Shown here: one piece after another, positions 27,336 through 36,536 of the stretch
How positions within the stretch are numbered: the first letter of the stretch is position 1
How the letters are laid out: the number at the start of each line of letters is the position of its first letter
Source of the DNA: SZUA-254 sp031379665
GTDB taxonomy: Bacteria; Bacteroidota; Ignavibacteria; UBA10030; SZUA-254
Assembly (NCBI GenBank): GCA_031379665.1
Contig: JANNFI010000046.1
Span: 1 to 64,000 of the forward strand
DNA: 64,000 nucleotides
Direction of reading: 5' to 3'
The notes under the pieces: generated by a model
What the model was told of the DNA's origin: nothing
The model's database searches: none
What the model saw: the letters and a program-made list of their open reading frames with translations, nothing else
Program-made: the position numbers and the translations under genes

Positions 27336-27620
27336 TTAGACGATGGCGAAAACGTCGCTCTCGCGCATGATCAGGTACTCTTTGCCGTCGATGGTGGTTT
27401 CCGTGCCGGAATACTTTCCATAGAGGATCTTGTCGCCGACCTTCACGTCCGGCGTAATCAGCTTTCCATCGTCGGATTTGCGGCCGGGTCCGATCGCAAC
27501 GACTTCACCGACGACGGGCTTTTCCTTCGCGGTATCGGGCAGGATGATGCCTCCCTTGGTCTTATCTTCAGCGGGTGACGGTTTCACGAGGATCCGGTCG
27601 CCGAGGGGCTTAATTTTCAT
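27336..27620 (-). CDS. groS: co-chaperonin GroES
   Basis: A 94-residue lid subunit of the chaperonin. It contains KPLGDRILVKPSPAEDKTKG, the mobile loop GGIILPDTA and the C-terminal VLV-type strand as DVFAIV. A strong Shine-Dalgarno (AAGGAG, 7 bases before the ATG) suggests high expression. No CIRCE inverted repeat for HrcA is visible in the leader. Confidence 0.98.
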   Translation of the reverse strand: MKIKPLGDRILVKPSPAEDKTKGGIILPDTAKEKPVVGEVVAIGPGRKSDDGKLITPDVKVGDKILYGKYSGTETTIDGKEYLIMRESDVFAIV

Positions 27621-27920
27621 CGAATGTCTCCTTATAATGATCGGTTAGTGGGTATCGTTGAATTCCTTGTGGGACGGGAAACAGGCGCCGGGGTGCCCTT
27701 CCGCGAACAACGTTTGGTAATCGCATATTATTCAAATTGCGTGCCATCTATGCAACCTCGAAAATATGCTATTTTAAGGGTTTCCATCGAGGGTGGATCC
27801 GGGGAGCCTGACGACTTGGCAGTCTGCGACTGAAAGGCCCCCCTCAAGGCAGGTCAATCTGACAACATCGCTGATGCGATGGACGCCTCCGGGAGAGGGC
27901 CAGATGGGGGGTGAATGGTG
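27621..27920. other. intergenic region upstream of groES
   Basis: Exactly 300 bases without a supported gene. The part near groES is AT-richer and holds a promoter candidate. A small hairpin (CATCGC-TGAT-GCGATG, 27866-27881) lies 40 bases past the mutase stop on the minus strand and could be a weak terminator of that gene, but no T-run follows. I find no CIRCE element, riboswitch or RNA gene. Confidence 0.5.
27727..27755 (-). promoter_or_regulatory. candidate groES promoter, TTGCAT-N17-AATAAT
   Basis: Minus-strand TTGCAT (27750-27755) and AATAAT (27727-27732) are 17 bases apart, about 106 bases before the groES ATG. The -10 box matches consensus at 5 of 6 positions but the -35 box at only 3. 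Confidence 0.4.
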
Positions 27921-29555
27921 TTACCGGTATTCGCCCCACACACTCCGCAACACGTCGGAAATCTCCCCGAGAGTGGCGTACGCATCCACACAGGCCAGCA
28001 TCGGCGGAATGAGGTTACCGCCGTCTGTGGCGGTTGCGGAAAGTGTGGCCAGCAATGACTTCACGACCTCTGCATTCCGTGAGGATTTGATTCGCTCGAG
28101 CGCCGCCATCTGTTGCCTCCGCACTCCTTCATCCACGCTGAACAGGGGCGGGTTCGCCTCTTCACCGGCGGTAAACGCGTTGACCCCGACGACGATCTTT
28201 CGCTTCCCTTCGATCGCCTCCTGGTAATGGTAGGCGCTCTCGGCGATCTGGTCCTGGTAGAAACTCTTCCTGATCGCGCTGACTGCGCCACCCAGTTCGT
28301 CGACCTTGGCGATATATTCGACCGCCTTCGATTCGATCTCGTCGGTGAGCCGCTCCAGCAAGTATGAACCGCCGAGCGGGTCAACGCTGTCGGTGACGCC
28401 GGTCTCGTGGGCGATCACCTGTTGCGTCCTGAGGGCGAGCCTCGCGGCTTCCTCCGAGGGTAGGGCTAACGCCTCGTCCCGTCCGTTGGTGTGGAGCGAC
28501 TGACAGCCACCGAGGACGGCGGCGAGGGCCTGAACGGTAACGCGGACGACATTGTTGTCGATCTGCTGGGCGGTGAGGGTCGAACCACCGGTCTGGGCGT
28601 GAAATCGGAGCTTCATCGCCTCGGGATTGGTGGCCCCAAAGCGCTCTTTCATGATCTTCGCCCAGAGGCGCCTGGCGGCCCTGAACTTTGCCACCTCCTC
28701 GAAGAAGTTGTTGTGCGCGTTGAAGAAGAACGCGATCTGCGTCCCAAACTCATTCACGTCAAGCCCCGCCGCAACGGCGGCTTCCACATAGGCGATGGCG
28801 TTCGAGAGGGTGAAGGCGAGCTCCTGGACCGCAGTCGAGCCGGCCTCCCTGATGTGATACCCGCTGATCGAGATGGTGTTCCACCGGGGAAGCTGCTCGC
28901 CGCACCATCGGAAGATGTCGGTCACGAGCCTCATCGATGGTTCCGGGGGGTAGATGTAGGTCCCCCGCGCGATGTATTCCTTCAGGATGTCGTTCTGAAT
29001 GGTCCCCGATATTTTCCTCAGGTCAGCCCCTTGCCGCCTCGCCACCGAAACGTACATGCAGAGCAGGATCGCCGCCGTGGAGTTAATGGTCATCGAGGTG
29101 GTGATCTTCTCCAGGGGAATGCCGTCGAAGAGGATTTCCATGTCCGCGAGCGAGTCGATCGCAACACCCACCTTGCCGACCTCCCCTTCGGCCATCGGAT
29201 GGTCCGAATCGTACCCCATCTGGGTGGGCAGGTCGAAGGCGACGCTCAGCCCGGTGGTCCCCTGTTCCAGGAGGTACCGATAGCGTCGGTTCGATTCAGC
29301 CGCGGAGGCGAATCCGGCGTATTGACGCATTGTCCAAAGCCTCGCGCGATACATCGAGGGGTAGACCCCCCGTGTGAACGGGTAGGCCCCCGGCAGGCCG
29401 AGGTTCCCGGGATAGGCGCCGTCAGCGGGAAGCCCGACCCGCTCGATTGCGATTCCGGAGTCCGTGAGGAACGTTTCGTTCCGTTCGGGCGATTTCTTCA
29501 GCGCCGGGCCAAGGATGTCATCCTCCCATTTCGTTTTCATCGCATCCATCGTCAT
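27921..29555 (-). CDS. methylmalonyl-CoA mutase, large (catalytic) chain without B12 domain
   Basis: A 544-residue TIM-barrel chain of the adenosylcobalamin-dependent mutase family, converting (R)-methylmalonyl-CoA to succinyl-CoA. Visible signatures are TFLTDSGIAIERVGLP, TTGLSVAFDLPTQMGYDSD, RFHAQTGGSTLT and SVDPLGGSY. It ends at about the point where the C-terminal cobalamin-binding domain would begin, so the DxHxxG B12 subunit must be encoded elsewhere, as in other split mutases. Isobutyryl-CoA mutase is a close alternative. Three in-frame ATGs (29555, 29549, 29540) lie together; I take the first. Epimerase mce is at 8930-9340. Confidence 0.92.
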   Translation of the reverse strand: MTMDAMKTKWEDDILGPALKKSPERNETFLTDSGIAIERVGLPADGAYPGNLGLPGAYPFTRGVYPSMYRARLWTMRQYAGFASAAESNRRYRYLLEQGTTGLSVAFDLPTQMGYDSDHPMAEGEVGKVGVAIDSLADMEILFDGIPLEKITTSMTINSTAAILLCMYVSVARRQGADLRKISGTIQNDILKEYIARGTYIYPPEPSMRLVTDIFRWCGEQLPRWNTISISGYHIREAGSTAVQELAFTLSNAIAYVEAAVAAGLDVNEFGTQIAFFFNAHNNFFEEVAKFRAARRLWAKIMKERFGATNPEAMKLRFHAQTGGSTLTAQQIDNNVVRVTVQALAAVLGGCQSLHTNGRDEALALPSEEAARLALRTQQVIAHETGVTDSVDPLGGSYLLERLTDEIESKAVEYIAKVDELGGAVSAIRKSFYQDQIAESAYHYQEAIEGKRKIVVGVNAFTAGEEANPPLFSVDEGVRRQQMAALERIKSSRNAEVVKSLLATLSATATDGGNLIPPMLACVDAYATLGEISDVLRSVWGEYR

Positions 29556-29605
29556 CAGATCGTACCGGAATAATTCAACATTGATCTGCCCCCGAATGTT
29601 GTACC

Positions 29606-29634
29606 AATATGAATGTTAGTTTTGTCCATGTCAA
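29606..29634 (-). promoter_or_regulatory. mutase promoter, TTGACA-N17-CATATT
   Basis: A perfect minus-strand -35 box TTGACA (29629-29634) is 17 bases from CATATT (29606-29611), a 4-of-6 -10 box. The mutase start is about 50 bases further on. No B12 riboswitch-like structure is apparent between promoter and gene. Confidence 0.65.
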
Positions 29635-29670
29635 GTATTGCCGACCAAACGTGGAAGTTTCCCCGCGACT

Positions 29671-31635
29671 TTACGGGCGTGCTTGTCCGGATGCGTCGGG
29701 CCGGCGCTGGAGTTTTTCGACCAGCGCTTTTGCTTTCGCGTCGGAGGGCACGGATTGCAGGTAGAGGTTGAGATACCGTACGGCACCCGGGTAGTCGGAG
29801 AGATTGTAACACGCATATCCGGCAGTTTTAATGATGAGCGGATCACTCATCCCGAGGCGTATCGCCTCGTCGGCATGCACCAGCGCTTCGCGATATTGGT
29901 GCCGCCCCATTTTTAGTACACTGAGATTCGCGTGGGCGATGGTGAAATCAGGTCTTTCTTTCAGCAGCCGATTCAACAGGCTAATCGCGAGCGTTGTATC
30001 GCCCCGGTCTGCGTACTCGAGGGCCAGGTTTGAATAGACGCCGGGGTTTTGGGAGTTCGCCGCAACAGAGAGGCGCAGGAGTCTGAACCGATTCTCTCTA
30101 TCACCCAAGCCGCGGTAAGAGTCGGAGAGGTTTGCGAGGATCCGGGGTTGGGTGCTGTCTTTCGAAAGATACATTTCATAAAATTTTACCGCCTTGGAAT
30201 AATCACCCCTCTTATAAAACATCGACCCGAGATGCTCGTAATAAACCGTCGGAAATGTGCCACTGAGGGCTGGAACGATGAGGCTCTCGGCACGTGCCAG
30301 GTGACTTTCCTCGTTCGCGTTGAGGCCGATCCATCCGACCCAACGGATCATCGTCAGTGTGGTGACGAGTACAACCGCGTGCCGGTTCTCCTTGTTCCGG
30401 AGCAAAAGCAGGAGAAAATACAGCATGAGGAAATAGAGCGGGACAAATAAGACCGAGAACATATCCCAGTCCCTCGCCATGCCGAGGCCAGGCAGCAGCG
30501 TTAGGGTTGCGAGAAACCCCACGATCGAGCCTGTCGCCAGAAACCGGAACACCCCATCCTTCAAATATTCCTTTCGTGGAACAAGTGTCATGCCGGCGAC
30601 GATGCAGACCAGCGCGAATGGCGCAGCGTGCAGGTATGCGTTGCCCCAGTCGATCATGTGCGGGACAGAAATGATCCCATACGGCACCTCCCAGGGTGGA
30701 GTGAACAATGGCAGGATGTCATAGCGCAGGGCATCGGGGATTCGCTGGTACACTATAAAGGGAATCCCCCAGACGAGTAAACCGGAGGTCGTGATTACGA
30801 TAATTCCTGCCATCACGTAGAGAAAATATTTCCGGTGCGATTTCCAGTAGGGTAAGAGGAGGGGGACCAGCATCGGCAGAAAGAGCATTCCGATGATATG
30901 GAAAGCGGGAGTCAAGAGCAGAATAAGCGCCGGGATCCAAACCGGCAGTTTCCGTTCAAGTGAGAGCCACCCAAAAGCCAGGAACGCGCACACCGCCACA
31001 TAGAAAAACATATAGTTCTCAACGTAGCCGAAGAAGTACGAGTTCTGAACCTGGAAGAAGAGTAATGCTCCGACAAGAGTCGTTTCCAGCGGGGTATGTC
31101 CGAGTTTCCGGAGAAAATAAAATATCAGCACCACGAAGAGGATTCCCGCCAGCAAATCCGTAACGCGGTACAAGTAAATCGGTTCGACAACATGACCGAA
31201 ACCGATGAGCCTTTGTATAAGGCGGAGAGTTTGATACGTGAGAGGTTGATTCCTGAAATTATCGTTAAGATTCTCGATCGAGGGCAACCTCGGAGTCCAC
31301 CGGATGATCAATCCGCTGTCGCCGAGAAGATGGAGTTTCTCCGGGAAGAGCAGGATCAACCCGACCCAGACGATCAGGAGGGATATAAAAATGGCGACCC
31401 ATGACCGTCTTGCCATAAATCGTACGACGATCGACAAGCCGGCGAGCAATACATTACGGATCTGCGGGATGAGTATCGAGAGTGCAACAACGAGTGATAA
31501 TATCCGGAGGATGGGCCCGAGAAATCCAAAATAGTGGAAACCCCAGTTATAGTGTGATGGGTCGGCGGCGCCCCAGGTGTTCAGGGCGATGAAGATTATG
31601 CCGAATGGTACAATAATTCGGTTGAGCGCTCCCAT
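29671..31635 (-). CDS. polytopic membrane protein with C-terminal TPR repeats
   Basis: A 654-residue protein. Roughly residues 1-430 contain 11-13 hydrophobic helices. The loop after the third helix has HLLGDSGLIIRWTPRLPS, and a later loop has GMARDWDMFSVLF, in the style of polytopic glycosyltransferases such as the GT39/PMT group, but no firm catalytic signature is visible. Residues about 450-640 form five or so tetratricopeptide repeats (GDYSKAVKFYEMYL, GDTTLAISLLNRLL, HQYREALVHADEAI). The gene is noticeably AT-richer than its neighbours, hinting at transfer. TATACT lies only 10 bases before the ATG, so any own promoter would give a near-leaderless mRNA. Function unknown. Confidence 0.8.
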   Translation of the reverse strand: MGALNRIIVPFGIIFIALNTWGAADPSHYNWGFHYFGFLGPILRILSLVVALSILIPQIRNVLLAGLSIVVRFMARRSWVAIFISLLIVWVGLILLFPEKLHLLGDSGLIIRWTPRLPSIENLNDNFRNQPLTYQTLRLIQRLIGFGHVVEPIYLYRVTDLLAGILFVVLIFYFLRKLGHTPLETTLVGALLFFQVQNSYFFGYVENYMFFYVAVCAFLAFGWLSLERKLPVWIPALILLLTPAFHIIGMLFLPMLVPLLLPYWKSHRKYFLYVMAGIIVITTSGLLVWGIPFIVYQRIPDALRYDILPLFTPPWEVPYGIISVPHMIDWGNAYLHAAPFALVCIVAGMTLVPRKEYLKDGVFRFLATGSIVGFLATLTLLPGLGMARDWDMFSVLFVPLYFLMLYFLLLLLRNKENRHAVVLVTTLTMIRWVGWIGLNANEESHLARAESLIVPALSGTFPTVYYEHLGSMFYKRGDYSKAVKFYEMYLSKDSTQPRILANLSDSYRGLGDRENRFRLLRLSVAANSQNPGVYSNLALEYADRGDTTLAISLLNRLLKERPDFTIAHANLSVLKMGRHQYREALVHADEAIRLGMSDPLIIKTAGYACYNLSDYPGAVRYLNLYLQSVPSDAKAKALVEKLQRRPDASGQARP

Positions 31636-31732
31636 AGAACCGATAGTATAAAATAAATCGGGATAAAAATCCAGATGTGAATTTGGCGATATTACCCCAA
31701 GGAATTGATTAATCTCACAAGAGTTTCAATCC

Positions 31733-34171
31733 TCACGGCCACTCGGAGCGATCCACGCGTCTCCACGCCGTCCCGTCCGATTCGAAGACCGCGGCGCCTT
31801 CCAGGTCCGTGCGATGGATCAGGCTCCCCAGACCGGCCAGCCGTCCGAGGATGACCGGTGAAGGGTGGCCGAAACTGTTCCCCTCCCCCGCCGAGATGAC
31901 GGTCCAGGCCGGGCTCACGACGCCGACGAAATCGGCCGTGCTGCTCGTCTTGCTCCCGTGGTGGCCGGCTTTGAGGATGTCGGCGTCGATGAAGGCGCCG
32001 TACCGGGAAACGATCGATTCCTCCGAGGCCTCCTCGGCATCCCCTGGAAAGAGTACGCTGGTCCTCCCGTACCGCAGCATCAACACGACCGACCGGTTAT
32101 TCAGATCGTCCGATTCAGCTCCGGCCCCCCCCTCCGGACCGAGAACGTAGGCGCGGACCGGGAGTTCGGGGGCGAGAATATCTCCTGCGAACAGTGACCG
32201 GCGTGCGAGTTGAAGCGAATCGATAATCCTTATACACCGGCGGTAGAGGGAGCTCTGTCCCGAGGAGCCCCCCTCGATCACGGTTCCCACCGGGAATGCG
32301 CCGAGGATCGCCGGGACGCCGCCGAGATGGTCGCCGTGGGGGTGGGAAATGATGAGATAATCGATCCTCTCCACTCCCCGGTGCCGGAGAAACGGGATGA
32401 CCGTCCGTTCGCCGGCGTCAAATGAGAACGTCCTCGGTCCGGCGTCGATGAGCATCGTCTTCCCGCCGGGAAATTCGACGAACGCCGCGTCGCCCTGGCC
32501 GACGTCGAGGAAGGTGATTCGCATCGTCCCGGCATCCCGCGGTGAAAGCACCGACCAATAAACGGCGACATTACACACCACGAGCGCGCCCACGAGGATG
32601 GGCTTCCAGGATTTTCGGGAGACCGAAACCAGGAGAAGCGCCACCATGGCGAAAAACGCGCAGAGTACCGCCAGAGAAATCCTGAAATCCACCGATGCGT
32701 ACGGAAACCCGGCGAAGAAATCGACCAGCCTGAAGGTCAGCCAGGCCGAGGCCGCCGCCCCTTCGGCATAGACCGAGGCGAGCCACCCCCATACGAAGGA
32801 CGCCCCGACGGTCAGCATCCCGAAGACGAGCGCGACGCTGCTCAGCGGCACGATCAGGATGTTCGCCACGAACCCCACCAGGGACACACGCCCGAAGTAG
32901 TAGGCGACAATCGGCGCGGTGCCGAGGCCGGCGGCCAGGGAAACCGCCACTCCCTTCCAGGCCAGATCGAGGATGCGCACCTTCGCGAACCGGTCCGTGA
33001 GGGCGGGCGTGGCCAGAAGGATCAGGGGATACAGGAGAACGATGGCGAGCACGGCGGAGAATGAGAGGAGGAAACCCGGATCGAACAATTGTTTCGGGTC
33101 CCAGAGGAGTATCCCGGCCGCGGCCACGCCGAGGGCGTTCAGGATGTCGGGCCTGCGCTGGGCGATTCCGGCGCCGAGCACGACGATCGACATGATCCCG
33201 GCCCGGGTGACCGACGGCGAGCTCCCGGTGAGGAGGACGTAATAGGCCAGCGCGCACGACAGGATGAAAAACCTCGGTTTCTCCGGCACCCTGAGGACCG
33301 TCAGCAGGGCTGCGATCAGAAGCGCCACGAGGACCACCTGCTGGCCCGAGATCGCCAGGAGGTGCATCACTCCGACGGTGATGAAATCCGACTTGAGGTC
33401 TGACGGCACCTCGTTCCTCTCCCCGAGGATCAGGCCGTTCAGGAACCTCGCCTCCCTCTCCGGCAGGAGCGACATCAGCCGCCCGGAGAGGTTCCGCCTG
33501 ACGGGGATGACGAACCGGTTCACGAAGCTGCCGGTGAACCCTTCCGCAGCGGCGACACCGGGCCCCAGCTGGCCGGCCGACCGAACACTCATCCGGGCCC
33601 GGATGCCGGCGAGACGGTAGTGTGCCTGCCAGTCCACGGTGCCGGGGTTCCTCGCCGGGCTGATCCCGAGGAGTTGGCCCCTGACGGTGATCTGAGCGCC
33701 GGGTGTCAGAAGGTCCGTGCCCGGTCCGTCCGCGGCCCTGCCGGATAGCATGACCAGGATCCTTCCGGCCAACGGCGCCGAAGCCTCGCCCGACGAATCC
33801 GGTGCACCTGGAGCGATTGAGGAGCAATCCAACTGGAAGCGCACCGACCGGGCCGACCTGCCGACGATTTCAGACACCGTGCCCGAAACGGAGACCGTAT
33901 CGCCAGAGATGAACCGCGCGGGATCGTCGGCGGGAATCGTCCGATCGTCGACCGTGATGAGGAGCCACCCCGACGCCACGACCGTCAGCGGTACCAGCAC
34001 CGCGGCGAGGGTGTGCCGGGAACGGAAGAAGATCAGCGTGGTGAGCACCGCCAGGAAGAGGAGTGCGGCCGTCACGAACGGAATGGCCGGCGGGAGGGGC
34101 GCCAACCAACCGGCAAGGATCCCCGCCGCGAGAAGGAGGGAGAATTTCAACGCCGGTCGATTGGCCATCAC
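31733..34171 (-). CDS. comEC: DNA uptake channel protein ComEC/Rec2
   Basis: An 812-residue inner-membrane protein that carries single-stranded DNA into the cytoplasm during natural transformation. Order: N-terminal helices and an OB-like extracytoplasmic domain (about 1-220), the ComEC membrane core with LLAISGQQVVLVALLIAALL (about 270-520), and a C-terminal metallo-beta-lactamase-type domain with LDVGQGDAAFVEFPGG and the metal motif SHPHGDHLGG (about 545-800). Length and order are typical. It starts 9 bases after the metalloenzyme gene. No comEA or other competence gene is adjacent. Confidence 0.93.
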   Translation of the reverse strand: MMANRPALKFSLLLAAGILAGWLAPLPPAIPFVTAALLFLAVLTTLIFFRSRHTLAAVLVPLTVVASGWLLITVDDRTIPADDPARFISGDTVSVSGTVSEIVGRSARSVRFQLDCSSIAPGAPDSSGEASAPLAGRILVMLSGRAADGPGTDLLTPGAQITVRGQLLGISPARNPGTVDWQAHYRLAGIRARMSVRSAGQLGPGVAAAEGFTGSFVNRFVIPVRRNLSGRLMSLLPEREARFLNGLILGERNEVPSDLKSDFITVGVMHLLAISGQQVVLVALLIAALLTVLRVPEKPRFFILSCALAYYVLLTGSSPSVTRAGIMSIVVLGAGIAQRRPDILNALGVAAAGILLWDPKQLFDPGFLLSFSAVLAIVLLYPLILLATPALTDRFAKVRILDLAWKGVAVSLAAGLGTAPIVAYYFGRVSLVGFVANILIVPLSSVALVFGMLTVGASFVWGWLASVYAEGAAASAWLTFRLVDFFAGFPYASVDFRISLAVLCAFFAMVALLLVSVSRKSWKPILVGALVVCNVAVYWSVLSPRDAGTMRITFLDVGQGDAAFVEFPGGKTMLIDAGPRTFSFDAGERTVIPFLRHRGVERIDYLIISHPHGDHLGGVPAILGAFPVGTVIEGGSSGQSSLYRRCIRIIDSLQLARRSLFAGDILAPELPVRAYVLGPEGGAGAESDDLNNRSVVLMLRYGRTSVLFPGDAEEASEESIVSRYGAFIDADILKAGHHGSKTSSTADFVGVVSPAWTVISAGEGNSFGHPSPVILGRLAGLGSLIHRTDLEGAAVFESDGTAWRRVDRSEWP

Positions 34172-34180
34172 TCCCTCAAT

Positions 34181-35152
34181 TTAAACAGCATAATATTCAA
34201 GTATCGCCGGGACGATGTCGGTGAGGTCGCTCACCCGGTGGACCAGCCGATCGTGCCCCCTCCCGGCGGCGACGAATGGAACAGGATTGAGCGTGTGCTG
34301 TTTCGTGGAGAGGTCTTCGAAATTGCCGTGGTCGCTCGTCAGGATGAAGGTGTCGCGTGATGGATCCATCCCGTCGACGAACCCGCCGATGAACCGGTCG
34401 AGCGTCGAGAGGATCTCGACAGCGTCCTTGCGGGCGCGCCCGTGCCCCGCATGGTCGGTGAGGTAGTACTCGAAGAAAACGAAATCGTGACCGGCGAGAA
34501 CGCCGAGAGCCACATCCGCCGCCGCCTCGGGACTGATGACGGGGACGTCGGGGTAGCCGAGATTCCCCCAACCCTCCGACGTGAAGTCCGCGGAGAGGGC
34601 CTGGCCAGCGTGCAGTTCCGCCGGACCGTTGAGCGTCCTTCCTCCCGCCCTCCACGCAAGCGAAATCGCACCCGTCCGCCCGGGGTGTTTCTCCGCGTGT
34701 CCGATGTATTGCCGGGGAAACGCGTTGATGTACATCGGCCGAAGACCTCGTTCGGTGAGGAGCGTGAAAATATTTTTCCGGGAGAGGAGCGTCCGCAGGG
34801 CGGAGTGCGGGTAGGGACCGAAATGGCGGCCGAGCATCCGCGCCGCATTCTCGCCGGTGAGGATCGCGGTCTGCCCGGTGCCGCTTTGCGGAAGACCCCC
34901 GATGCCGAGCGTCGCGTCGACAGCGCGGACGGAGGAACGTCCATTGTCGCGACCAGCGCTCCCGAGAGAGGACGTCCCGTTCCCTAATGACGGGATCGGG
35001 CCACCCAGGAGCGCCTCAAAACCGGGTAGGGGGAGTGAAAAAAATGGATTCACAGCGGCGTCCCGCCGGCCGATCCCGACCCCGTCGAGGAAGAGGAAAA
35101 AGATCCTCCCGTGACGGCCGGGGGGGCGCGTGATGGTTCCCGGTGTATTCAT
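34181..35152 (-). CDS. alkaline-phosphatase/iPGM superfamily metalloenzyme
   Basis: A 323-residue protein with the two-metal site of the alkaline phosphatase/phosphoglycerate mutase/phosphopentomutase superfamily: FLFLDGVGIG at the N-terminus, SGTGQTAILTG (nucleophile Ser or Thr), LTDHAGHGR, and TSDHGNFEDLS near the end. It lacks the large inserted domain of iPGM and is shorter than phosphopentomutase. It most resembles the short uncharacterised metalloenzymes of Chlorobi and relatives. Substrate unknown. It sits between dtd and comEC with gaps of 16 and 9 bases. Confidence 0.82.
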   Translation of the reverse strand: MNTPGTITRPPGRHGRIFFLFLDGVGIGRRDAAVNPFFSLPLPGFEALLGGPIPSLGNGTSSLGSAGRDNGRSSVRAVDATLGIGGLPQSGTGQTAILTGENAARMLGRHFGPYPHSALRTLLSRKNIFTLLTERGLRPMYINAFPRQYIGHAEKHPGRTGAISLAWRAGGRTLNGPAELHAGQALSADFTSEGWGNLGYPDVPVISPEAAADVALGVLAGHDFVFFEYYLTDHAGHGRARKDAVEILSTLDRFIGGFVDGMDPSRDTFILTSDHGNFEDLSTKQHTLNPVPFVAAGRGHDRLVHRVSDLTDIVPAILEYYAV

Positions 35153-35168
35153 TCCATCGGCCGGAGAC

Positions 35169-35620
<452 letters not shown>

Positions 35621-35624
<4 letters not shown>

Positions 35625-36517
35625 CTCCTCGCCGACACCACCCGTTCGATGCCCGAGAGGTCGCGCACCACCCCCGTTGCGCGGAGGGAACACCCTTGAA
35701 AAATCCGTTCGACCGCCCTCGCCTGGTTGTAGGCGGTCTCGACCATCAGGATGCCCCCTTCAACCAGAAGGACGCCCGCCAGCTCCCCGAGTCGCCTGAA
35801 GAATGAGAGCCCGTCGCCTCCGTCGGTGGTTGCGAGCTCCGGTTCGAAGAGTCGCACCTCGGGGTCGAGACCCGGCATATCGGCTGACGGTATGTAGGGA
35901 GGGTTGGATACGATCGCGTCGAAGGAATCCGTGTGGAACGGCAGCTCGTCCCTGAGAATATCGGCCCGCACCAACGAGATCCTCCCCTCCAGACCGTGTT
36001 CCCGGGCGTTGGTCCGTGCGACATCGAGGGCATCAGCGCTGACGTCGACGCCGACCACGGCCGCCTGCGGGTGGTATCGTGCGATCGCCACGGCGATATT
36101 GCCGGAGCCAACGCCGACATCCAGGACCCGCACCGGAGATGTGCCCCGACTGCGGCAGTATCCGAGCATCTCCTCCGCGAGGACCTCGGTCTCCTGACGC
36201 GGTATCAGCACCCGCCGGTCCACGGTCAGGTCGAGGCCCATGAAATTGGCACGGCCGGTGATGAACTGGAGCGGCTCGTGGGTGAGCCGTCGCCTGATGA
36301 GCCCGACGAAGAGGTCGACCTCGGTCCCGGTCATCATTTTTTCGAATTCGACGTAGAGGCCGATTCGACCGCAACCGAGGAGATGGCACATCAGCAGTTC
36401 CGCGGTGAGCCTGGCTTCGTCGATCCTCCCCTTCCTCAGGACGTCTTCCGCCCAGCGAACCGCCGGGAGAATCGTGGCGGGAGGCGCAAAGGGTCCGACA
36501 GGTTCATTCGATTCCAT
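35621..36517 (-). CDS. prmC: release factor glutamine methyltransferase
   Basis: A 298-residue SAM-dependent enzyme that methylates the GGQ glutamine of peptide release factors. It has an N-terminal helical release-factor-binding domain, motif I VRVLDVGVGSGNIAVAIA, and the substrate motif SNPPYIPSADM with nearby EPELAT. It lies downstream of a SpoIIE-type phosphatase gene by 19 bases and overlaps dtd. prfA is not present in the window. Confidence 0.95.
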
Positions 36518-36536
36518 CGCGCGGCCTCCGTCGCCC

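Noticed and set aside
27621..27920. CIRCE (HrcA) operator before groES
   Set aside because: No TTAGCACTC-N9-GAGTGCTAA-like inverted repeat is present.
28491..29573. Open frame antisense to the mutase gene
   Set aside because: No ribosome site or domain, and the mutase frame is certain.
31636..31680. TATACT as promoter of the membrane-TPR gene
   Set aside because: No matching -35 box at usual spacing and it lies only 10 bases before the ATG; the gene could equally be read from comEC.
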